A stretch of DNA of 64,000 nt, taken from NCBI RefSeq assembly GCF_038002225.1, contig NZ_JBBOCA010000001.1, positions 930,001-994,000 on the forward strand. The letters run 5' to 3'. Position 1 is the stretch's first letter. Every line of letters starts with the position of its first letter. Source of the stretch: Paenibacillus sp. FSL R7-0204. Lineage in GTDB: Bacteria; Bacillota; Bacilli; Paenibacillales; Paenibacillaceae. The notes under the pieces were generated by a model, which worked only from the letters and a program-made list of their open reading frames with translations, was not told where the DNA came from and searched no databases. Below, in pieces: positions 51,309 to 61,906 of the stretch. A program made the translations under genes and the position numbers.

Positions 51309-52676
51309 ATGGCTAAACCTAAAACAAAATTTTTCTGTACCGAATGCGGCTATGAATCACCGAAATGGTTCGGGAAGTGCCCGGGGTGCCAGGAATGGAA
51401 CTCAATGGTAGAGGAAACGGAAAGCGTCGTCAAAACACAAGGCATGAATGCACCTATTTTTCAGAGTAAAGAAAAGGCGCAATCGATCATAAATATAGAA
51501 AGTGACAAGGAGCCGCGTATTCTGACGGGCATCGGTGAGCTTAACCGCGTGCTTGGCGGCGGGATCGTCCCCGGCTCGCTGGTGTTGGTTGGAGGCGACC
51601 CCGGAATCGGGAAATCGACACTGCTGCTGCAGACCTCGCATGCCTTGACTACACAAGGGCTGCGCGTGCTGTATATTTCGGGGGAAGAATCCGTGCGGCA
51701 GACGAAGCTGCGGGCTGACCGCCTCGGAGCGCTCTCTGCAGAATTGTACGTTCTATGTGAGACGAACATGGAGAGCATTGAGGAAGCAATTGAGCAGATT
51801 CAACCTCAATTTTTGGTCATTGACTCGATTCAGACTGTATTTATGCCGGAAGTAACCAGTGCGCCGGGCAGTGTAGCACAGGTGCGGGAATGTACGACAA
51901 GATTCATGCGGATTGCTAAGATCCGGGGAATTGCTACGGTGCTTGTAGGGCATGTAACTAAGGAAGGCGCTATTGCCGGCCCGCGTATGCTGGAGCATAT
52001 GGTGGATTGTGTCCTTTATTTTGAAGGGGAACGCCATCATACGTACCGTCTGCTGCGGGCGGTGAAGAACCGTTTCGGCTCCACCAACGAGATCGGGATC
52101 TTTGAAATGGGGGAAATCGGGCTGACCGAGGTGGAGAACCCGTCGGAGCTGTTCCTGTCCGAGCGTCCGCTCGGAGTGGCCGGATCTGCAGTGGTAGCCA
52201 GCATGGAGGGCACAAGACCCGTTCTTGTTGAATTGCAGGCGCTGGTTGCTTCGACACATTTCCCTTCGCCCCGCAGAATGTGCACAGGTATGGATCATCA
52301 ACGGATGGCGCTGATCATAGCTGTACTGGAGAAGCGGATGGGCATGTTCCTGCAGAATCAGGACGCTTACCTCAACGTTGCGGGAGGGGTGAAGCTGGAT
52401 GAGCCGGCGGTGGATTTGGCTGTTGCCATCAGCATTGCCTCGAGTTTCCGTGATTTCCCGACCAAGCCGTATGATGTGTTTTTCGGGGAGGTAGGGCTTA
52501 CCGGTGAGGTGAGAGGGGTATCACGCGCAGAGATGCGGGTGAAAGAGGCGGCCAAGCTTGGCTTCCGGCGGGTCATTATGCCCGAGAAGAGTCTGAAGGG
52601 CTGGAAGCATCCGCAGGATATCCAGATTATAGGCGTCAGCACAGTAGCACAGGCACTAGCGGTCGCGTTAGATTAG
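51309..52676 (+). CDS. radA: DNA repair protein RadA
   Basis: A RecA-like branch-migration ATPase in recombination. The 455-residue protein has an N-terminal Cys4 zinc finger (Cys10, 13, 24, 27), Walker [10 protein letters not shown] (95-103), the RadA-specific KNRFG in [16 protein letters not shown], and a C-terminal Lon-like domain. AAGGAG precedes ATG. Followed 13 bp later by disA, the usual radA-disA pair. Confidence 0.97.
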   Translation: MAKPKTKFFCTECGYESPKWFGKCPGCQEWNSMVEETESVVKTQGMNAPIFQSKEKAQSIINIESDKEPRILTGIGELNRVLGGGIVPGSLVLVGGDPGIGKSTLLLQTSHALTTQGLRVLYISGEESVRQTKLRADRLGALSAELYVLCETNMESIEEAIEQIQPQFLVIDSIQTVFMPEVTSAPGSVAQVRECTTRFMRIAKIRGIATVLVGHVTKEGAIAGPRMLEHMVDCVLYFEGERHHTYRLLRAVKNRFGSTNEIGIFEMGEIGLTEVENPSELFLSERPLGVAGSAVVASMEGTRPVLVELQALVASTHFPSPRRMCTGMDHQRMALIIAVLEKRMGMFLQNQDAYLNVAGGVKLDEPAVDLAVAISIASSFRDFPTKPYDVFFGEVGLTGEVRGVSRAEMRVKEAAKLGFRRVIMPEKSLKGWKHPQDIQIIGVSTVAQALAVALD

Positions 52677-52689
52677 GGGGCACAGGGAC

Positions 52690-53766
52690 ATGAAAGAATA
52701 TAATCCATCAGATAATATGAATGATCTGCTTAGAATGGCCGCACCCGGAACACCCTTCCGGGAAGGGCTGGAGAATGTGCTTCGCGCGAAGACCGGGGCA
52801 CTGATTGTTGTCGGATATAGTCCGGAAGTTATGGCGGTTGTCGATGGCGGCTTCTCCATTAACTGCGATTTTTCACCAAACTATTTATACGAGCTGGCCA
52901 AAATGGACGGAGCGATTATTCTGAGCGAGGATCTGAAGCGGATTCTGTACGCCAATACGCAGCTGATTCCCGATTCCTCCATCTCTTCCATCGAGACAGG
53001 AATCCGGCACCGGACCGCTGAACGTGTAGCGAAGCAGACCGGCAAGCTCGTCGTTTCCATTTCCCAGCGCCGGAATATTATTACGCTGTATCAGGGCTCC
53101 ATCCGTTACGCGCTCAAGGAAATCGGTTCTATTCTGGCCAAGGCCAACCAGGCGATTCAGACCCTGGAGAAGTACAGAGCCGTTCTGACACAAGGGCTTA
53201 CGAACCTGTCCGCTTCGGAATACGAAGGGATTGTGACGGTGGCCGAAGTCGTCGGTGTGATCCAGCGCGTGGAAATGGTGCTGAGAATCAAAATGGAAAT
53301 TAAACGTTACATCAACGAGCTTGGCAATGAAGGCCGGCTGATCAGCATGCAGATGGAAGAATTGGTTGGAAATACAGAGGAAGAAGCATGGTTGCTGTAC
53401 AGAGACTATGCAAGAGAAGAGCAGGAGGAGAAGATCCGTGAGATCATTGCCGGGCTGAAGCGCAGCAGCGATGATGAACTGATGGATGACAACCATATTG
53501 CCCGCCTGCTGGGCTATTCCTCGACAGCCATTTCCTCCGAAGAAGCTGTGACTCCGCGCGGTTACCGCCTGCTGAACAAAATTCCAAGGCTGCCGAATGT
53601 GATCATCCACAATTTGGTGGAACGCTTCGAAATGCTGCCTAACCTGATGAGGGCAAGCATAGCTGAGCTTGATGAAGTAGACGGCATTGGCGAGGTCCGC
53701 GCACGCAATATTCAGGACGGGCTGAAGCGGCTCCAGAAACAAGTTCTTATTGACAGACAAATGTAA
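52690..53766 (+). CDS. disA: Diadenylate cyclase, DNA integrity scanning protein DisA
   Basis: This makes c-di-AMP and pauses on branched DNA. The 358-residue protein has the DAC domain (DGA at 73-75, [11 protein letters not shown] with RHR at 106-108, [11 protein letters not shown]), a helical spine and a C-terminal helix-hairpin-helix DNA-binding region ([19 protein letters not shown]). Co-transcribed with radA. Confidence 0.97.
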   Translation: MKEYNPSDNMNDLLRMAAPGTPFREGLENVLRAKTGALIVVGYSPEVMAVVDGGFSINCDFSPNYLYELAKMDGAIILSEDLKRILYANTQLIPDSSISSIETGIRHRTAERVAKQTGKLVVSISQRRNIITLYQGSIRYALKEIGSILAKANQAIQTLEKYRAVLTQGLTNLSASEYEGIVTVAEVVGVIQRVEMVLRIKMEIKRYINELGNEGRLISMQMEELVGNTEEEAWLLYRDYAREEQEEKIREIIAGLKRSSDDELMDDNHIARLLGYSSTAISSEEAVTPRGYRLLNKIPRLPNVIIHNLVERFEMLPNLMRASIAELDEVDGIGEVRARNIQDGLKRLQKQVLIDRQM

Positions 53767-53830
53767 ATACCATACAATCACGTAATGTTGTAGTCCCATG
53801 CAGTACAAGTAGGAAAATTGAGGTGAAGAA

Positions 53831-54568
53831 ATGATACAAAAATCAATTCCAAGTCTTTTTACGATTGGTAATCTGATGCTTGGAATGTTTGGTATCATGA
53901 TGGCGTTTGACGGCAAGCTGAGCATGGCCGCTATCATGGTGATTATCGCGATGCTGCTCGATGGGCTGGATGGCCGTATGGCCCGTGCGCTGAAGTGTGA
54001 GAGTGAATTCGGCAAGGAGCTGGATTCTTTATCCGATGTAGTTTCGTTCGGAGTCGCACCGGCGCTGATTATGTATTTAACAAGTCTGCAGGAGCTGAAT
54101 CCTGCACTGGGATGGACGGTCACAGCGATCTTCCCTGTATTCGGAGCCTTACGTCTGGCCCGGTTCAATGTCCGCCCGGGGATTCCGGGATATTTCGTAG
54201 GATTGCCGATTCCTGCTGCGGGCGGAGTTCTGGCCACGCTTGCACTTTTCCATAAAGATGTATCTGCACCATTCATGATTGTTGCTACCTTGCTGCTGTC
54301 GTATCTGATGGTCAGCACAGTGAAGTATCCCAATTTCAAGAAGATCGGTTTTCCAAAAAAAGCGGTTATAGGCGCACCTGTAGTTATCGTGATTGCTGTA
54401 GCTGTTGCGGTGGTCTTCCCTGAACAGATTGCCAAGCTGATCTTTGGACTGCTGGCGCTGTATGCCTTGTATGGCTTCAGACAGAGCTTAGGACTATTTA
54501 AGGTACGGCGGCAACGCCGCCGCAGAAGACGCGCGGAAGATAAGGTATATCATTCTAAGAACGGTTAG
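53831..54568 (+). CDS. pssA: CDP-diacylglycerol-serine O-phosphatidyltransferase
   Basis: This membrane enzyme makes phosphatidylserine. The 245-residue protein has several hydrophobic helices and the CDP-alcohol phosphotransferase motif D-G-x2-A-R-x8-G-x3-D-x3-D (Asp47 to Asp69, DGRMARALKCESEFGKELDS). An unusually basic tail (RRQRRRRRRAEDK) ends the protein, perhaps for anionic-membrane contact. GAGGTGAAGAA upstream. A bidirectional terminator follows. Confidence 0.93.
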   Translation: MIQKSIPSLFTIGNLMLGMFGIMMAFDGKLSMAAIMVIIAMLLDGLDGRMARALKCESEFGKELDSLSDVVSFGVAPALIMYLTSLQELNPALGWTVTAIFPVFGALRLARFNVRPGIPGYFVGLPIPAAGGVLATLALFHKDVSAPFMIVATLLLSYLMVSTVKYPNFKKIGFPKKAVIGAPVVIVIAVAVAVVFPEQIAKLIFGLLALYALYGFRQSLGLFKVRRQRRRRRRAEDKVYHSKNG

Positions 54569-54609
54569 CCCTTCTTCAGAACTTATTTCATTCATAGACC
54601 GGTAAGTAC

Positions 54610-54656
54610 AAAAGGCATTGCCTTTCCTGAATATCAGGAGAGTGCAATGCCTTTTT
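54610..54656. terminator. Bidirectional terminator between pssA and the minus-strand gene
   Basis: AAAAGGCATTGC at 54610-54621 pairs with GCAATGCC at 54644-54651 plus T5, with an inner TCCTGA/TCAGGA stem. It works for both convergent genes. Confidence 0.9.
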
Positions 54657-54739
54657 GCTGCCTGAGGGAAGGGAAGTACACGGAATACGGTTCCCCCCTG
54701 AGCTGGCGGAATGGATGAAGGAGAGCGCGGACGGTCTGC

Positions 54740-55135
54740 TCAGGACAAGTTGAACAACCCGAGTGTTGCGCATTTCTGCGATTCCTTGGCGACAACCTCG
54801 TCCATATTGATAGCAAGCAAATTGCAGAGTGCAGACATGTAGAACAGCTCGCGGCCCAACTCGGAGCCAATGACCTCCCGGCAGTTCTCACACAGCTCTC
54901 CTGCCAGATGAGTCCCGGCAAGCTCTTTGGCTTGCTCAAGCCCTAGAGTAGGCTCGAAGACCTGCTTGGTGGCGTGCAGCTGAATGCAGCCGCATTCGGT
55001 AATGGCTTTGACGACAGCCCGGTTGACGGAAGCACTGCTCTGTCCGTTCTTGGACATGACATCCAGAAGACTACGGTGACGGAGCAGCAGTTCGGAGACT
55101 TGATCCTGGAAGGCCTGTAAACTTGGTGCGCTCAT
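54740..55135 (-). CDS. Conserved small protein of unknown function
   Basis: 131 residues, predicted all-helical and soluble, with four cysteines in two pairs (ECGC and CENC). The C-terminal EVIGSELGRELFYMSALCNLL recalls the all-alpha MazG-like nucleotide pyrophosphohydrolase fold, but the metal-binding E-x-x-E-x12-E-x-x-D pattern is not clearly present, so no activity is assigned. It is the only minus-strand gene in this housekeeping stretch and has its own terminator. Confidence 0.75.
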   Translation of the reverse strand: MSAPSLQAFQDQVSELLLRHRSLLDVMSKNGQSSASVNRAVVKAITECGCIQLHATKQVFEPTLGLEQAKELAGTHLAGELCENCREVIGSELGRELFYMSALCNLLAINMDEVVAKESQKCATLGLFNLS

Positions 55136-55344
55136 TTTCCATTCACCCCTGGGTTCGAATTGAATTCATTATATGCCAGGGCCTCCCTCATTTTCAACCA
55201 GGAATAGCAGTTTACGGCAACAGAGCCGGACGAAATTCGGGGCTTGCAGAAAAAATAACGCTCCCCCGGATTATTGTCCTAAAAATTGGAACATACTGGT
55301 GAGGTATAGAGGATTGATGGATGAATAAAAGGAGGTGCGAGGTT

Positions 55345-56433
55345 ATGTGGAAAAAGTCTGTTTTGATACTTGCCGGGTGTTGTGGAGCCTGGTCCGGTTA
55401 TTCGCTATATCACGCGGCAGAGAGAGGGTTCCCGGTAGGCCTTGGGAAACTGGAGAATAGCTTGCCTATGGAAGGAAGTATTTTGTTTGCGGTGCTGGGT
55501 GCCATTATTTTTCTGATTGCGGGGACTTTATGCGCGGAATGGGCAAGTTCAAAGCTGCGGGAGATGGTTGCGTATTGCTCGCGTATCCCGATGAATGAGC
55601 TTGCTGCAGGCGCAGCAGGGCTTACGGGAGGTCTGCTGCTGTCTCTGCTGCTGTATCCCGCTATGTCCTGGCTGGGCAAAGCAGGGGAGCTGCTGCAGGT
55701 AGCTGCTACGCTTGCTCTGGGCTATATGGGCCTGCGGATCGGGCTGGAAAAGAAGGAGGAGCTGGCTTCGCTCTGGAACACCGGACGCTGGGCACGCGCT
55801 GCTGAACCTGAGGAGCGTGGAACTCAGGAGCATAAAATCCTCGATACCAGCGTGATTATTGACGGGCGGATTGCTGACATCTGTAAAACGGGCTTCATCG
55901 AAGGTACGATTGTTATTCCTGAGTTCGTACTGGAGGAGCTGCAGCATATTGCGGATTCATCGGATTTGCTGAAGCGTAACCGCGGACGCAGAGGGCTTGA
56001 TATTCTGAATAAGATTCAGAAAGAACTGGACGTTAAGGTGCTGATCTATGAAGGGGATTTCGAGGAGATCTCGGAAGTGGACAGCAAGCTGGTCAAGCTG
56101 GCGAAAGTACTGCACGGCAAGGTCGTCACCAACGACTTCAACCTTAACAAGGTATGTGAGCTCCAGGGTGTGTCGGTGCTGAATATTAATGACTTGGCAA
56201 ATGCAGTGAAGCCGGTGGTTCTGCCGGGCGAAGAGATCATTGTTCAGGTCATTAAGGACGGCAAAGAACATGGACAAGGCGTAGCCTATCTGGACGATGG
56301 CACGATGATTGTGGTGGAGGGCGGCCGGGATTATATCGGCACTACAATGGAGGTTCTGGTGACGAGCGTGCTGCAGACATCGGCAGGACGGATGATTTTT
56401 GCCAAACCGAAGCTTCTGGAAAAAGCACAATAA
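55345..56433 (+). CDS. PIN/TRAM membrane protein (YacL family)
   Basis: 362 residues. Four N-terminal helices (~4-20, 46-64, 88-108, 116-132) precede a PIN nuclease domain with KILDTSVIIDGRIADI (Asp167, Asp173), FVLEELQHIADSSD and VTNDFNLNKVC, and a C-terminal TRAM domain (GEEIIVQVIKDGKEHGQGV) typical of RNA binding. Probably a membrane-tethered RNase; physiological target unknown. ATG 55345 lies 10 bp after AGGAGG; an upstream in-frame ATG at 55321 precedes that site. Position before ispD matches Bacillus yacL. Confidence 0.93.
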   Translation: MWKKSVLILAGCCGAWSGYSLYHAAERGFPVGLGKLENSLPMEGSILFAVLGAIIFLIAGTLCAEWASSKLREMVAYCSRIPMNELAAGAAGLTGGLLLSLLLYPAMSWLGKAGELLQVAATLALGYMGLRIGLEKKEELASLWNTGRWARAAEPEERGTQEHKILDTSVIIDGRIADICKTGFIEGTIVIPEFVLEELQHIADSSDLLKRNRGRRGLDILNKIQKELDVKVLIYEGDFEEISEVDSKLVKLAKVLHGKVVTNDFNLNKVCELQGVSVLNINDLANAVKPVVLPGEEIIVQVIKDGKEHGQGVAYLDDGTMIVVEGGRDYIGTTMEVLVTSVLQTSAGRMIFAKPKLLEKAQ

Positions 56434-56533
56434 GTTCAGCCGTGGCTTCCGGCAGCACCCTTTCGGGCTTGGAAATGCCAGCCAAACACGTTATGATGGG
56501 AGTATACGTGAAAGAAAGACAGGAGCCGAAAGC

Positions 56534-57232
56534 ATGTCAAACAGTGTTGGCGTCGTTATCGTAGCGGCAGGCAGAGGAACCCGGATGGGAACGGCAGAGA
56601 GCAAGCAATATTTGCTGCTGCAGGGCAAGCCGATTATCGTGCATACCCTGGAGGTATTCCAGCGGCATAAGCTGATCTCCGAGATTGTGCTTGTCACCGG
56701 GGAAGAGGATGTGCAGCGCTGTAAGCAGTGGGTACAAGCCTTCAAGCTGGATAAGGTGGCTGCGGTCATTCCCGGGGGAACGGAGCGCCAGCACTCGGTA
56801 CGCCGCGGACTGGATGAACTTAAGACCCATTGGGTCATGGTTCATGACGGGGTAAGGCCGTTCGTACAGGACAGCGAGATAGAAGCTTGCTACGAGCGGG
56901 CGCAGTCCGCCGGAGCATCGGTGCTTGCAGTCCCGGTTAAGGATACGATTAAGCAGGTAGACAGTGAAGGCAAGGTGCTGTCAACGCCGGACCGGCGAAG
57001 TCTGTGGGCGATTCAGACCCCGCAGACTTTTCGTTTGTCCGATCTGCTGTCCGCCTATGAGGAGGCAGAGCGGGACGGTTTTCTCGGGACTGATGATTCC
57101 AGTCTGGCGGAACGCAGCGGGATTACCGTGTCAGTTGTAGAAGGAAGCTATATGAATATTAAGATCACGACGCCGGAGGACCTGGATTTCGCTGAATTCA
57201 CAGTAAGAAGCAGGGGAGAGGAACACAGATGA
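56534..57232 (+). CDS. ispD: 2-C-methyl-D-erythritol 4-phosphate cytidylyltransferase
   Basis: Third step of the MEP isoprenoid pathway, forming CDP-ME. The 232-residue protein has [87 protein letters not shown] and [10 protein letters not shown]. The long open frame upstream (to 56399) is not coding: AGGAG lies 8 bp before ATG 56534, where the family starts. It overlaps ispF (ATGA). Confidence 0.97.
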   Translation: MSNSVGVVIVAAGRGTRMGTAESKQYLLLQGKPIIVHTLEVFQRHKLISEIVLVTGEEDVQRCKQWVQAFKLDKVAAVIPGGTERQHSVRRGLDELKTHWVMVHDGVRPFVQDSEIEACYERAQSAGASVLAVPVKDTIKQVDSEGKVLSTPDRRSLWAIQTPQTFRLSDLLSAYEEAERDGFLGTDDSSLAERSGITVSVVEGSYMNIKITTPEDLDFAEFTVRSRGEEHR

Positions 57233-57717
57233 TTGCTGTAGGACAAGGATTTGATGTACACCAGCTGGTCGAGGGAAGGCCGTGTATTATCGGCGGAGTT
57301 ACGATTCCTTATGAGAAGGGGCTGCTGGGGCATTCCGATGCGGATGTGCTGCTGCATGCTGTAAGCGACGCTATACTGGGAGCGCTGGGCCTTGGGGATA
57401 TCGGCAGACATTTTCCCGATACCGATCCGGCCTTCAAGGATGCAGACAGCCTGAAGCTGCTGGAGCAGGTATGGGCACTAGCGCGTGAGCGCGGATACCG
57501 GCTGGGGAATATCGATTCAACCATCATAGCGCAAAAACCGAAGATGGCACCTTATATTCCGCAGATGACGGAGATTATTGCCCGCACGCTGGGCGCTGAT
57601 GTAGCGAAGGTGAATGTGAAAGCAACAACGACTGAGCAGTTGGGCTTCGCAGGGCGCGGAGAGGGAATTGCCGCCCAATCTATTGTCTGTCTGCTGCAAG
57701 ATGTGATATCATCGTGA
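57229..57717 (+). CDS. ispF: 2-C-methyl-D-erythritol 2,4-cyclodiphosphate synthase
   Basis: MEP pathway enzyme, trimeric and zinc dependent. 162 residues: [19 protein letters not shown] (metal Asp/His), [21 protein letters not shown] (metal His), [51 protein letters not shown]. Standard length. Translationally coupled to ispD. Confidence 0.98.
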   Translation: MIAVGQGFDVHQLVEGRPCIIGGVTIPYEKGLLGHSDADVLLHAVSDAILGALGLGDIGRHFPDTDPAFKDADSLKLLEQVWALARERGYRLGNIDSTIIAQKPKMAPYIPQMTEIIARTLGADVAKVNVKATTTEQLGFAGRGEGIAAQSIVCLLQDVISS

Positions 57718-57775
57718 GATGGCTTTAGCGCAAGTAAAGGCCTAATTTTAACCAATATGAAGCGGAGGGAAACCC

Positions 57776-59239
57776 ATGGCGGATCAAGTTCGGGTGCGTT
57801 ACGCACCGAGCCCTACGGGACATTTACATATCGGAAATGCCAGAACAGCCTTGTTTAACTATCTGTTCGCCCGCAATCTGGGCGGCAAATTCATTATCCG
57901 GATTGAAGATACGGATCTTAAGCGCAACATTGCAGAAGGTGAAGAGAGCCAGCTGAAGTATTTGAAGTGGCTGGGAATCGATTGGGATGAAAGTGTGGAT
58001 GTAGGGGGCGAATACGGGCCTTACCGCCAGACTGAGCGTCTGGATCTATACCGTGTATACTGGCAGGATATGCTGGACCGGGGCCTGGCTTACCGCTGCT
58101 ATTGCACGGAGGAAGAGCTGGAGGCCGAACGCGAGGAGCAGACGGCACGAGGCGAAACCCCGCGTTATTCCGGCAAACACCGTAATCTGACCGAGGAGCA
58201 GCGCCTGGCCTTTGAGGCGGAGGGCCGTGTGGCCAGCATCCGTTTCCTGGTTCCGGAAGACCGCACTTATACCTTCAATGATATCGTAAAAGGCAGTATT
58301 TCGTTCAATAGCAAAGAAATGGGCGACTTCGTCATCGTGAAGAAGGATGGTATTCCAACCTATAACTTCGCCGTAGCGGTGGACGACCATCTGATGGCTA
58401 TCTCCCATGTGCTGCGCGGAGAAGATCATATCTCCAATACCCCGCGCCAGCTCATGATATATGAGGCACTGGGCTGGGAAGCTCCGCTCTTTGGCCATAT
58501 GACGCTGATTGTCGGCGATGACCATAAGAAGCTGAGTAAACGGAATGAATCGATCATTCAGTTTATTGAACAGTACGATCAGCTGGGCTACCTGCCGGAA
58601 GCTCTGTTCAACTTCATTACCCTGCTGGGCTGGTCGCCTGAGGGAGAAGAGGAGATCTTCACCAAGGAAGAGCTGATCTCGATCTTTACGGCAGACCGCT
58701 TGTCGAAAAGCCCGGCAGTGTTCGATACGAACAAGCTGGCGCATCTGAACAATCACTATATCAAGCATGCCGATCCTGAGCGGATTGCGGCACTAGCCAT
58801 TCCTCATTTGCAGAAGGCGGGCCGTCTGCCTGAGGTACTCAGTGAGGAGCAGCATAGCTGGGCAGAGAGCTTGGTTGCGCTGTACCAGGAGCAAATGACC
58901 GCCGCATCGGATATTGTCGCGCTCTCTGAGCTGTTCTTCCGCAGCCATCTGGAGCTGGAGACCGAAGCGGCAGGGGTGCTTGCCGAAGCCCAGGTTCCTG
59001 AAGTGCTGTCTGCGTTTCTGGCCAAGGTGGAGGCTGCCGAAGACTTCAGCGCTCCCCATATGGCTGTTCTGATCAAGGAAGTGCAGAAGGAGACCGGACA
59101 CAAAGGCAAAGCGCTGTTTATGCCGATTCGTGTCGCTCTTACGGGACAGATGCATGGTCGTGACTTGAATGCAACGATTGCGCTGCTCGGCCGCAGCCGG
59201 GTGATCGAACGCCTGAAATCACAAATCAAAGGCGCTTAG
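57776..59239 (+). CDS. gltX: Glutamyl-tRNA synthetase
   Basis: A class I synthetase of 487 residues with [20 protein letters not shown] (HIGH motif) and [16 protein letters not shown] (KMSKS variant KLSKR), plus the helical anticodon-binding C-terminal region. Standard length for the non-discriminating Firmicute enzyme. AGCGGAGGG precedes ATG 57776. In the usual gltX-cysE-cysS order, with the T-box downstream. Confidence 0.97.
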   Translation: MADQVRVRYAPSPTGHLHIGNARTALFNYLFARNLGGKFIIRIEDTDLKRNIAEGEESQLKYLKWLGIDWDESVDVGGEYGPYRQTERLDLYRVYWQDMLDRGLAYRCYCTEEELEAEREEQTARGETPRYSGKHRNLTEEQRLAFEAEGRVASIRFLVPEDRTYTFNDIVKGSISFNSKEMGDFVIVKKDGIPTYNFAVAVDDHLMAISHVLRGEDHISNTPRQLMIYEALGWEAPLFGHMTLIVGDDHKKLSKRNESIIQFIEQYDQLGYLPEALFNFITLLGWSPEGEEEIFTKEELISIFTADRLSKSPAVFDTNKLAHLNNHYIKHADPERIAALAIPHLQKAGRLPEVLSEEQHSWAESLVALYQEQMTAASDIVALSELFFRSHLELETEAAGVLAEAQVPEVLSAFLAKVEAAEDFSAPHMAVLIKEVQKETGHKGKALFMPIRVALTGQMHGRDLNATIALLGRSRVIERLKSQIKGA

Positions 59240-59309
59240 GGCAGGGACATACAAGGGGGAGAAGACCCTTGTCAGGTCTGCGTCTTTTCGCTAAGATAGA
59301 AGAATATAC

Positions 59310-59621
59310 GAATAGCTGGGATCAGGAAAAGTAGGCGTATAAGGGCAATTACCAGAGAGAATAACCGCTTAAGGGCGAATGCCCTTGAAGGCTGGGAGTT
59401 ATTCATTTGTCTGCCGCTGAAGATGCACCTGTGAGCTGCATGGTTGAACGTCCCTGTGCGGGGCTGTAGACTGTGCCGGGCTGTCGCCGTTACAGACACC
59501 AAGAGGAACACCGGATATAGGGGCTGCGAAGTTTAACAGCTCTGACGTATACGAATGTTCAAGCAGAGTGGGACCGCGGTTAAACGTCTCTGCAGCTATT
59601 ATGCTGCAGGGGCGTTTTTTG
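59310..59621 (+). promoter_or_regulatory. T-box leader (cysteine) controlling cysE-cysS
   Basis: The T-box sequence AGAGTGGGACCGCGG is at 59565-59579. A terminator stem ACGTCTCTGCAGC (59584-59596) / GCTGCAGGGGCGT (59603-59615) with T6 competes with the antiterminator. Stem I features include AGTA (~59328), AGAGAG (~59354), a GAATAAC/GTTATTC stem, and a likely TGC specifier at 59412-59414 before CGCTGAAG. Uncharged tRNA-Cys would permit read-through. The exact 5' end is uncertain. Confidence 0.88.
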
Positions 59622-59755
59622 TTGAAATATAAGAATGAATAGGTTTCACGCTATCCATTATCCTTCTATTTCTCTCTGAAACGGTACTGTCCTTTAAAAG
59701 GACAGCAAAGCCGTTTCCACTTGAAATATAGCAGCTCAAAGAAGAGGGGACCGCG

Positions 59756-60448
59756 ATGTTTAAGCATATCAAGTCGGACATTCGGGCAGTATTCGACAAT
59801 GATCCCGCCGCCCGCAGCAGGTTCGAGGTCGTTTTCACCTACGCCGGGCTTCACGCGATATGGGCACACCGGATGGCCCACTCTTTTTACAAACGCCGCT
59901 GGTTTACCTTGGCACGCATGGTCTCGCAGATCAGCCGGTTCATGACGGGAGTGGAGATTCATCCGGGCGCGGTTATCGGCAGCCGGTTGTTTATTGACCA
60001 CGGAATGGGTATTGTCATTGGTGAGACCTGTGAGATTGGCGATGATGTCATTATCTATCAGGGCGTTACACTTGGGGGAACCGGTAAAGAGAAGGGCAAG
60101 CGTCACCCTACCGTCGGCAACAATGTAGTCATCGGCTCTGGTGCCAAAGTACTGGGTTCCTTCCGAATCGGCGATAATTCTAATATCGGCTCTAACGCAG
60201 TTGTGCTGCGTGAAGTGCCTAACAACAGTACGGTAGTCGGCAACCCCGGGCGTGTGGTCAAGCGTAACGGGGAACGTGTATCCGACCGGCTGGATCATAC
60301 CAAGATGCCAGACCCGCTGATTGATTCCCTCAAATTCCTGCAGAAGGAAATCGAGGAGCTAAGAGAACAGATGGGTGCTGAAGATAAGTCGAAGAAGGAA
60401 CAGCGGCGGCTCGAAAGCCAGCAATATATCGGCGATTACGAAATTTAA
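59756..60448 (+). CDS. cysE: Serine O-acetyltransferase
   Basis: First committed step of cysteine synthesis. The 230-residue left-handed beta-helix enzyme has an N-terminal helical part (IRAVFDNDPAARSRFEV, HAIWAHRMAHSFYKR) followed by hexapeptide repeats with catalytic His in FIDHGMGIVIGETCEIGDDV and GVTLGGTGKEKGKRHPTVG. Regulated by the upstream T-box. 51 bp before cysS. Confidence 0.97.
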   Translation: MFKHIKSDIRAVFDNDPAARSRFEVVFTYAGLHAIWAHRMAHSFYKRRWFTLARMVSQISRFMTGVEIHPGAVIGSRLFIDHGMGIVIGETCEIGDDVIIYQGVTLGGTGKEKGKRHPTVGNNVVIGSGAKVLGSFRIGDNSNIGSNAVVLREVPNNSTVVGNPGRVVKRNGERVSDRLDHTKMPDPLIDSLKFLQKEIEELREQMGAEDKSKKEQRRLESQQYIGDYEI

Positions 60449-60499
60449 GAGCACCGGCATTTCAGGAATCCGGGGACAATAGAAAGGGTTGGGACAAGA

Positions 60500-61906
60500 A
60501 TGGCTTTGCACATTTACAATACAATGACGCGCACGAAGGAAGAATTTGTACCGCAGGAGACGGATAAGGTGAAGATGTACGTCTGCGGACCCACGGTCTA
60601 CGGCTATATGCATATCGGGAATGCAAGACCGGTCATTGTTTTTGACATGGTGCGCAACTACCTGGAGACGCTTGGGAATGAGGTCCGCTATCTGACAAAT
60701 TTCACCGATGTGGATGATAAAATGATCCGCAAGGCAGAGGAGCTGAACATCACCGTAGCCGAGGTTGCCGAAATGTTCATTGCCGCCTACCAGGAGGATC
60801 TGGCGGGGCTGGGCGTGAAGCCGGCGACGATGAATCCGCGCGTTACGGAGAGCATGGACACGATTATCGAGTTCATTAAGGAGCTTGAAGATAAAGGCTA
60901 TGCGTATGAGAACGGTGGAGATGTGTATTACCGTACCGGCAAATTTGCCGATTACGGCAAGCTGTCCCGCCAGAATCTGGAGGAGCTGCGCTTCGGTATC
61001 CGTGTCGAGGTGGATTCGCGCAAGGAGAACCAGGAGGATTTTGTACTCTGGAAGGCAGCCAAGCCGGGCGAAGTACACTGGTCCAGTCCATGGGGAGAGG
61101 GCCGTCCCGGCTGGCATATTGAATGCTCGGCGATGGTGCGCGAATATTTGGGGACGACGATCGACATTCACGGCGGCGGGGAGGATCTGAAATTCCCGCA
61201 TCATGAATGCGAATGTGCCCAGACTGAAGCGCTGACGGGTGAACCGCTGTCGAATTACTGGATGCATAATGCTTTTCTGAATATCGGCGATGAGAAGATG
61301 TCAAAGTCGCTCGGGAACGGTCTACTCGTGAAGGATATCCGTGCGCGCTTCAAGCAGGGGGCTATCCGTTACTTTATGCTATCCAGCCATTACCGTAATC
61401 CGCTGAACTTCACAGAGGAAGCACTGCTGTCTGCTGAGAAAAGCGTAGAGCGGATCGCTCTGGCAGAAAGCAATGTGAAGCACCGCCTTGAACTGGCGGC
61501 GGAGGGGGCAGAGAATGAGGCAAGTCTGCAGGTTACGGAGCGGCTGTCCGCTGTCCTTAGCAACTTCCATGCCCGGATGCAGGATGATTTCAATACACCG
61601 GATGCTATTACGGCGGTGTTCGACTGGGTGAGCCTGGCGAACCTTACGCTTGCTGATCATGAGACGAATCCGGCTGACTTCGCCGTATTGCTTAAGGCTT
61701 TTGCCGAGATGAATGCTGTGCTTCGCCTCACGGTAGAAGCTGAGGAAGAAGTGGCAAGCGAAGAGGTGGAACGTCTGATTGCGGAGCGTGCGGAAGCTCG
61801 AAAGAACAAGAACTGGAGCCGGTCGGATGAAATCCGCGATGAGCTGAATGCGCTGGGGATTCTGCTGGAAGATACTCCACAGGGAATGCGGTGGCGGCGT
61901 AAATGA
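60500..61906 (+). CDS. cysS: Cysteinyl-tRNA synthetase
   Basis: 468 residues. MYVCGPTVYGYMHIGNARP holds zinc ligand Cys29 and the HIGH motif; WHIECSAM and FPHHECECAQTEA supply further zinc ligands; EKMSKSLGNG is the KMSKS loop. C-terminal helical domain present, length normal. Co-regulated with cysE by the T-box. Its TGA overlaps the next ATG. Confidence 0.98.
   Translation: MALHIYNTMTRTKEEFVPQETDKVKMYVCGPTVYGYMHIGNARPVIVFDMVRNYLETLGNEVRYLTNFTDVDDKMIRKAEELNITVAEVAEMFIAAYQEDLAGLGVKPATMNPRVTESMDTIIEFIKELEDKGYAYENGGDVYYRTGKFADYGKLSRQNLEELRFGIRVEVDSRKENQEDFVLWKAAKPGEVHWSSPWGEGRPGWHIECSAMVREYLGTTIDIHGGGEDLKFPHHECECAQTEALTGEPLSNYWMHNAFLNIGDEKMSKSLGNGLLVKDIRARFKQGAIRYFMLSSHYRNPLNFTEEALLSAEKSVERIALAESNVKHRLELAAEGAENEASLQVTERLSAVLSNFHARMQDDFNTPDAITAVFDWVSLANLTLADHETNPADFAVLLKAFAEMNAVLRLTVEAEEEVASEEVERLIAERAEARKNKNWSRSDEIRDELNALGILLEDTPQGMRWRRK

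Noticed and set aside
52885..54435. 516-codon minus-strand open frame across disA and pssA
   Set aside because: It lies antisense to two complete, motif-rich genes, spans their intergenic gap and has low-complexity His/Leu-rich content typical of antisense frames in GC-rich DNA.
56399..56533. 45-codon N-terminal extension of ispD
   Set aside because: The conserved IspD start and AGGAG point to ATG 56534; the extension overlaps the end of the upstream gene and is not family-like.
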